This document shows, piece after piece, positions 1 through 4,597 of a stretch of DNA of 8,487 bases. A program made the position numbers and the translations under genes. The notes beneath the pieces were generated by a model. That model did not search any database and was not told where the DNA came from. It was given only the letters and a program-made list of their open reading frames with translations. Source of the DNA: Lachnospiraceae bacterium UBA7027 (GTDB taxonomy: Bacteria > Bacillota > Clostridia > Lachnospirales > Lachnospiraceae); contig DLBG01000076.1 of NCBI GenBank assembly GCA_002494135.1, positions 1,487 to 9,973 of the forward strand, given 5' to 3'. How positions within the stretch are numbered: the stretch's first letter is position 1; each line of letters starts with the position of its first letter.

Positions 1-1121
1 CCGTCTTCCATAAGAATCCGGGAATTTGTTTCATTCAGATGTGTCAGATATAAGGAGACTTTTTCCGGCCGGAATCCCGATAAGCGTTCGTATTCATTCA
101 AATCTTCGGAAACAGAAGATAAAAACCGCTCCATACTCTCATGTTTTCCGTACCGGATGCTGCCCTGCCATGCATTTTCCACATTGGTTAAGTCACTCCC
201 GACGCCGAGTTCTTCTCTTGTTGCTTCACAAGGAAGCGGCCCCGCTCCGTGCCTGGTTACATACGTTCTGCTGACATAGCAGGCTTCCGTCAGTTTAAGT
301 CCCGCCTTCTTAAGCAGAATTCCCACATTATGCAACCCGGTTCGCGATGCCGTTACATGCGGTGCAAACTCTTTATTCTCACTATCAAGCAGAAGCCCCT
401 GTCCGCTTTCGAAAATGATGTTTTCGCGTTTTTTCAGAAAAGCTGCTTCATCCTCAACAATCTCTACGAACCGCAATGCTTCCGTCATCTCCGCAGCGGC
501 ATTGTAAAGAACCGCTTCGTTTTTCAGAAGTTCTTCGTATTCTTCGGATTCCAAAGTCCCGGCGTATGACGGGCTTAAAGTCGGTATTTCCCTTAAAAAT
601 CTTGGAATGACGTAATCCCTTCTGATTTCCTGAAGGCGCGCGGCAAGACTTTCCGCGTTCATCGAACGCAGATCGCCGAATGTAATTCCAAAACCTGCTT
701 TCGTGCGAAGATCCGCCTCATTGATTCCCATGCCGCAGCTTCCGTGACGTGCTTCTCCCCTTGAGGTTTCCAGCGCCATATTCAGGATTACATCGTCAAT
801 TATGGTTACGGCGGTATCCTTTGAAGCAAAGATTCCTGCTTTGCTTTCCCCGGCCGCTTCGGTAAACTCCCGTATTTCCGAACGCAGTTTATACAGATCC
901 GGATAAAACGTGGAAGCCCAGTATGTGTCCGCACCCCGGAAGGATCCGGAAGAAAGTTGGTGAAAAACAAAACGGCGGCCGCCGAAACAAACGGTATGTC
1001 CCGCCTGTGCGCCTCCGTTATGTTTTACAACAAGACAACAAGGGACCCGGCCGCAGAAATCATCCACGGCGAGTCCCTTTCCTTCATCTCCGAAATTTTT
1101 ACCAATAACAGCCGCTATCAC
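1..1121 (-). CDS. Divergent adenylosuccinate synthetase-like enzyme (PurA superfamily), partial at left edge
   Basis: The frame reads open for 373 codons from a GTG at 1121 to the window edge, so the C-terminus is missing. Housekeeping adenylosuccinate synthetase joins IMP and aspartate using GTP on the way to AMP. Visible hallmarks are the first strand and P-loop-like motif GDEGKG (residues 11-16, with the catalytic Asp at 12), NGGAQAGHT (35-43, with the catalytic His at 42), FESGQGLLLD (237-246) and RHGAGPLP (290-297). Departures from typical PurA include RHGSCGMG (125-132) where TTGRGIGP is usual, a TN-x4-WQGSIRYG segment (312-325) in place of the usual TTGRPRR-type loop, and LTHLNE (359-364) near the expected TKLD guanine-recognition motif. 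The GTG start gives an N-terminus that matches PurA strand 1 and overlaps the vWA stop as GTGA, implying translational coupling. I am sure of the superfamily but not of the substrate. It could be a specialised paralogue related to phage PurZ-like enzymes. Confidence 0.88.
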   Translation of the reverse strand, partial: MIAAVIGKNFGDEGKGLAVDDFCGRVPCCLVVKHNGGAQAGHTVCFGGRRFVFHQLSSGSFRGADTYWASTFYPDLYKLRSEIREFTEAAGESKAGIFASKDTAVTIIDDVILNMALETSRGEARHGSCGMGINEADLRTKAGFGITFGDLRSMNAESLAARLQEIRRDYVIPRFLREIPTLSPSYAGTLESEEYEELLKNEAVLYNAAAEMTEALRFVEIVEDEAAFLKKRENIIFESGQGLLLDSENKEFAPHVTASRTGLHNVGILLKKAGLKLTEACYVSRTYVTRHGAGPLPCEATREELGVGSDLTNVENAWQGSIRYGKHESMERFLSSVSEDLNEYERLSGFRPEKVSLYLTHLNETNSRILMED

Positions 1122-1993
1122 AGTTGAAACTTCTTTCCTACCGATAATTTGCGGATCGCTTCCTCCACAACCCTCTTTGAACTGAAATCAAGCGGACCGA
1201 GAATGTCCTTTCGGCTCATTCCGTTGGTCAGCTGAATGGCAGCCACAATGACCTCGGGCAGATATTTGATCTCCGAAGGTTTCATGGAAAGTACGTGGCC
1301 CGGAATATACATTGCGGCGCTTTCAAATCCGCAGTTTAAATCGATATGGAAAAGATGGTATCGTTCGCCGGCTTCGTCAGCCAGTGTTTTGGTTTTGAGA
1401 TCTCTGCAATCATCATCAAAAACCTTCTTGATATCGTTTGAATACAGTCCCTGATGGAAGGGCGCATCACCGATGGTAAAGCAAAAGCCCTTCTTCTGAC
1501 GTTTGCTGAAGGAGTCGATTTCCGTATGACGGCTGATAAAATACCAAAGCAGCTGATAATCCTCGGGAGAGTCTCCGCCGGAGCCCTCAATCCAGAGATC
1601 CATTAGCTGTTCGGCAATACGAATGTCCGATTCAAACTGTGTTACCTGAAGCGGTGCGTCATCATCGGATGCGTCACCGATTGCGGCAAACATCAGCTGG
1701 GGATCCTCCACAAGATTGGTGGAATAAAGTTTCTTCATCAGTTCATTTAAGGAATTCTTGATAATTTCCTCCGAAAGATATCCCATGGATCCCGTCACAT
1801 CCACACCGATGGCAATCGGAGTGGAGTTCGGATGTTCCTCGCAATCCCTTGCCTCACGCTTGTCGATAAAGCGCGGGTTGAAGCGGTCATCCATCTTTCT
1901 CGCCCGGAAAATCTCATTCACGGAGCCTTTATCGATTTTTCTGCTTTCCCTTAACCTTGACCAGTCTGATGCTGTATAACTTCCACGTCCCAT
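1118..1993 (-). CDS. vWA-domain protein
   Basis: This 291-residue protein carries a von Willebrand factor A-like domain over about residues 58-255. The MIDAS metal motif is DVTGSM (65-70), with Thr where the first Ser of DxSxS is usual, preceded by the hydrophobic strand PIAIGV. Other recognisable blocks are AIGDASDDD (104-112), PLQVTQFESDIRI (114-126), the EGSGGDSPEDY segment (136-146) and FTIGDAP (172-178). The basic N-terminus (MGRGSYT) and the stretch before the domain resemble a family of cytoplasmic vWA proteins I know from bacteria and phages, where the function is not established. There is no signal peptide or membrane segment. vWA domains usually mediate metal-dependent protein-protein contacts. 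The start has a strong site (AGGAAGGA, 6 bases upstream) lying inside the end of the zinc-ribbon gene, and the stop overlaps the PurA-like GTG, so the gene is coupled on both sides. Domain identity is firm and the role is unknown. Confidence 0.9.
   Translation of the reverse strand: MGRGSYTASDWSRLRESRKIDKGSVNEIFRARKMDDRFNPRFIDKREARDCEEHPNSTPIAIGVDVTGSMGYLSEEIIKNSLNELMKKLYSTNLVEDPQLMFAAIGDASDDDAPLQVTQFESDIRIAEQLMDLWIEGSGGDSPEDYQLLWYFISRHTEIDSFSKRQKKGFCFTIGDAPFHQGLYSNDIKKVFDDDCRDLKTKTLADEAGERYHLFHIDLNCGFESAAMYIPGHVLSMKPSEIKYLPEVIVAAIQLTNGMSRKDILGPLDFSSKRVVEEAIRKLSVGKKFQL
1133..1139 (-). promoter_or_regulatory. Ribosome binding site for the GTG start of the PurA-like gene
   Basis: AGGAAAG lies inside the last codons of the vWA gene, about 11 bases before the GTG at 1121. 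The spacing is slightly long, so the GTGA stop/start overlap probably matters more for initiation through ribosome re-use. Confidence 0.5.
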
Positions 1994-1996
1994 ATT

Positions 1997-2893
1997 TTAT
2001 CCTTCCTTACTCTCAAAATTTGCGAAATTGTGCCCGCCGAATCCGTTTTCAATCACGTCATCCCATGCGGCAAAATCATCGTATGCATTTGCTCTCGGCA
2101 CGGAATTCAGGAATTGTGCATATTCCTTCGGTCCTTCACCGATTCGTTCTCCCGTAAGCTCCTTCGCTGTTTTACGAATGGATAAAAGCGCAAGATGCTT
2201 TCCGGCAGCAGGCAATTCCCACCAGCCTCCGAGCAGATAAGCCTCGTGCGTTTTCGGGTTGATGAACACATTAAAACGGTCCATGTGCTTAAAATCGAGC
2301 CCGTTAAATTCAAGCAGGCAGGCGAAATTCTCCATACGGGAAATCATCCAAGCCACATGCCTCGGCCCGAGACTGGAAAACGCAAACATCGGATATACAT
2401 TCTCCGGCTTGGAAAATGCAACCAGTGTACTGCCGTCTTTTAAATCCAGCGTCAGATTCAGATTCGGCAGAAAGCTTCTCAGGTTCTTAATATCCGCCGA
2501 AGGAAACTCAATCCGCTCTATATTGTCAAGCATACGCTTTACCAGGTCCTTTTTCGAACCGTCAAAGACATAAACCACGTTCTCCCTGCTGACGTAAACC
2601 TTCACCCCGTCCACTTCGGTATCAAACGTATAGGAAATCTCCACGGTATCCGCGTCGGTGCTTTCAAACTCCACCCTGCTGTTTACGCTCCAGAAATCAA
2701 GCACGTCCCCGTTTTCCGCCACCCGGTCGTTTGCTACACGCAGAAACCGAAGAAGGTTGTCCCGAAACTCGTCGTACCCTTTAAAATCCGCATCCGTAAA
2801 ATACTGCTTCGATCCGCAAAACGGACAGACCAACTCGCCGTGCGTGCTGATTTCGAATTCTCCGTCGCAGTTTTTGCATTTGAATTTCCGCAT
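1997..2893 (-). CDS. Zinc-ribbon protein with a degenerate protein-kinase-like domain
   Basis: This 298-residue cytoplasmic protein begins with a zinc ribbon made of CKNC (6-9) and CPFC (23-26). The rest does not match a catalogue domain I can name with certainty. Residues about 160-225 read like a kinase hinge and C-lobe: a hydrophobic helix (HVAWMISRMENFACLLEF, 179-196), then FKHMDRFNVFI (201-211), where HxDxxxxN would sit, then a strand ending LLGGWW (220-225), where DFG would sit. On that alignment the catalytic Asp and the DFG Asp are both absent, so it would be a pseudokinase. The tail has a conserved-looking AYDDFAAWDDVIENGFG block (270-286). I recall similar kinase-like proteins beside vWA genes, but I cannot verify that here. 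The start is preceded by AAGGGAAAGGGG, and the gene is only 3 bases from the vWA gene. The zinc ribbon is certain and the kinase-like fold is a moderate inference. Confidence 0.78.
   Translation of the reverse strand: MRKFKCKNCDGEFEISTHGELVCPFCGSKQYFTDADFKGYDEFRDNLLRFLRVANDRVAENGDVLDFWSVNSRVEFESTDADTVEISYTFDTEVDGVKVYVSRENVVYVFDGSKKDLVKRMLDNIERIEFPSADIKNLRSFLPNLNLTLDLKDGSTLVAFSKPENVYPMFAFSSLGPRHVAWMISRMENFACLLEFNGLDFKHMDRFNVFINPKTHEAYLLGGWWELPAAGKHLALLSIRKTAKELTGERIGEGPKEYAQFLNSVPRANAYDDFAAWDDVIENGFGGHNFANFESKEG
2000..2007 (-). promoter_or_regulatory. Ribosome binding site of the vWA gene, inside the zinc-ribbon gene
   Basis: AGGAAGGA lies 6 bases before the ATG at 1993 and is formed by the last sense codons of the zinc-ribbon gene. 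This nesting points to coupled translation of the two genes. Confidence 0.7.
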
Positions 2894-2909
2894 TTTTCCC
2901 CTTTCCCTT

Positions 2910-2930
2910 AAATCCGGCTTTCCGGCATTT
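2910..2930 (-). other. Small hairpin between the GH43 and zinc-ribbon genes
   Basis: The minus strand reads AAATG, CCGG, AAAG, CCGG, ATTT in sequence. This forms an 8-bp stem with one bulged G and a four-base loop. No T run follows; instead the purine-rich zinc-ribbon ribosome site comes next. It is therefore not a standard terminator, but it could be a processing or attenuation element. Confidence 0.35.
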
Positions 2931-2934
2931 AATC

Positions 2935-4563
2935 TTATCGAAAGAAAAGATCCCGAAGCTGCACCCTGTCTTTGCCGTAATAGACCAGATATACACTCGA
3001 CGTGCCCTCTTCACACTCGCAAACGGTCTCGAAATCATTCCACCCGCTGCTTACTCCGGCCAAATCAATTCTTCCGACGGCTTTCCCAAATTCGGAGGTT
3101 CTCACCTCAAAGTATGCACTCCCTGATTCTTGCCCTTCTTCCTCAGACTTTTCCTGTTCATTCTCTGAAACACCGGTTTCTGTCTGCGCATACCGCACCA
3201 CCGGCTCGCTGCTTAAAACGCTTCTTTCATCCAGTCTTACCGGACCTTCGTACACCGGCTTATTCTCCTGCGTTTCCACCCTTACGGTAAGTCCGAGGAC
3301 AAATTTATCCGGCAGCTGAAAGTATTTATATCCGATCAGCGTTCCGTGCTCAATCTCGGCAATAAAACGTTCCTCCCCGAGATGATTCACGTTCGGAAAA
3401 GCATCCTTATAGATGCTGTTTGAACCGGTCGGCATATGTCCGTTCGTTATGTTGCAGGCAATCACCGCCGGATACCGGCCTTCGGCCTTAAGTGCCCCGC
3501 CGTTTAATCCGCAGGATGTAATCGGAACCTGCGGGATGCTTCCGTCCGGGAGAATTGCAATCTCCTCCGCGCAGGCCTGGCGGCTGTAATCGGATTTATG
3601 TGTCAGGCGATGGTAGAACACATACCATCTGCCGTTTAATTCAATAATGCTTCCATGCGTGGTGCCGGTCATATTAAGCCGTTCTTCCGCTTTTCGTCCG
3701 TGATATCCCACATCACCGTTTGAAACGATGGTTCCGCCGAAGGTAAAATCTCCGTCCGGTTTGTCGCTTGTCGCATAGCAGAGTTCGTGATTCAGCCAGG
3801 AAGAATAGATAAAATAGTATTTATCTCCGACTTTTCGCATGGAAGATGCCTCAAAGAAAGGATGTTCTTCAAAAGGTGTTCCTTTTACATGATACGGAAT
3901 CAGATGCTTCGGCTCCTCTTTAACGGTAAGCATATCGTCGCTAAGCGTTGCATGAATCGGGCCCATAATATTATCCGGATAACTGCGAATCTCCTCCGCG
4001 CTTTTTTTAAACATCTCCATAAGGCTCTGTTCAAATGCCGGTTCTCTTTGCACTTCGGGACTTTCGTCCGTTCCGTACTGGGTTCCGTAATAAAGACGGA
4101 TGACTCCGTTATCGTTTAAAACAGCCGGATCGAAGCATACATATTTTTCCATCGGCGTTCCGTCCTGATTTCGAACGAATCCCAGAAATTCAAACGGGCC
4201 CGTCGGAAGGTCTGCAACCGCTACGCTGATGGGGCCGACATAACCGCCGTAGCCGTAATCTCCGCCCATGGCATAGTAAAGATAATATTTTCCGTCGTTG
4301 CCGTGAACCACGTCCGGGGCATACATGTATTTTAGGTCAGGGTATTGCGGATCCTGATCGGCCCGGTAAATGACACCCTCATACCGCCATTCTTTCAGAT
4401 TCGAAACAGATGCGGAATATGTCACATAATCGCGCATGCAGAAGGTATAACCGCCTTCTGCATCGTGCGAGCCGTAAAGATAGACTCTCCCATTGAACAC
4501 GTGTGGTTCGCCGTCCGGTATATATTCATTGACCGGTAAAAACGGATTGTAAACCTGTGCCAT
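2935..4563 (-). CDS. Glycoside hydrolase family 43 enzyme with CBM6-like C-terminal domain
   Basis: This 542-residue enzyme is probably a beta-xylosidase or alpha-L-arabinofuranosidase acting on xylan-derived oligosaccharides. The five-bladed GH43 propeller spans about residues 5-350. Catalytic candidates are the base Asp in YIPDGEPHVF (about 17), the pKa-setting Asp in CFDPAVL (about 145) and the acid Glu in HPFFEASSM (about 239). The APDV motif near 84 and HGSII near 304 are also typical. A CBM6-like beta-sandwich follows (about 365-542), ending with a SGWNDFETV...VYLVYYG...LRDLFF pattern typical of that fold. It is interrupted by a Glu/Ser/Gly-rich stretch near 463-483. No signal peptide is present, so the substrate must be imported first. 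The ATG at 4563 is chosen over one at 4632 because it has a GGGGGAG site just upstream, begins right at the GH43 fold, and avoids overlap with the upstream gene. Exact substrate is not decidable from sequence alone. Confidence 0.93.
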   Translation of the reverse strand: MAQVYNPFLPVNEYIPDGEPHVFNGRVYLYGSHDAEGGYTFCMRDYVTYSASVSNLKEWRYEGVIYRADQDPQYPDLKYMYAPDVVHGNDGKYYLYYAMGGDYGYGGYVGPISVAVADLPTGPFEFLGFVRNQDGTPMEKYVCFDPAVLNDNGVIRLYYGTQYGTDESPEVQREPAFEQSLMEMFKKSAEEIRSYPDNIMGPIHATLSDDMLTVKEEPKHLIPYHVKGTPFEEHPFFEASSMRKVGDKYYFIYSSWLNHELCYATSDKPDGDFTFGGTIVSNGDVGYHGRKAEERLNMTGTTHGSIIELNGRWYVFYHRLTHKSDYSRQACAEEIAILPDGSIPQVPITSCGLNGGALKAEGRYPAVIACNITNGHMPTGSNSIYKDAFPNVNHLGEERFIAEIEHGTLIGYKYFQLPDKFVLGLTVRVETQENKPVYEGPVRLDERSVLSSEPVVRYAQTETGVSENEQEKSEEEGQESGSAYFEVRTSEFGKAVGRIDLAGVSSGWNDFETVCECEEGTSSVYLVYYGKDRVQLRDLFFR

Positions 4564-4566
4564 AAT

Positions 4567-4573
4567 CTCCCCC
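4567..4573 (-). promoter_or_regulatory. Ribosome binding site that decides the GH43 start
   Basis: GGGGGAG lies three bases before the ATG at 4563 (five bases if only the G run pairs). It selects this start over the in-frame ATG at 4632, which would lie inside the upstream coding region and add 23 residues unrelated to the GH43 fold. Confidence 0.65.
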
Positions 4574-4597
4574 GATTTCACAGTAAATTCCGTATTC

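Noticed and set aside
26..1108. Plus-strand open frames in the left 1.1 kb
   Set aside because: They are antisense to a continuous minus-strand frame with clear PurA-family motifs. Their translations show no recognisable domains.
1..1121. A frameshifted or broken gene in the left region
   Set aside because: The frame is uninterrupted for 373 codons and lands in phase at base 3, so it is only cut by the window edge.
1..1121. Calling this gene phage PurZ (diaminopurine pathway)
   Set aside because: PurZ lacks the catalytic Asp of GDEGKG, which is kept here. No phage DNA-synthesis genes are in the window.
2658..3319. Plus-strand frames of 210 and 105 codons opposite the zinc-ribbon and GH43 genes
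   Set aside because: They are rich in Ser, Arg, Pro and Leu, as is typical of antisense shadows, and have no domain signal. The opposite strand encodes coherent proteins.
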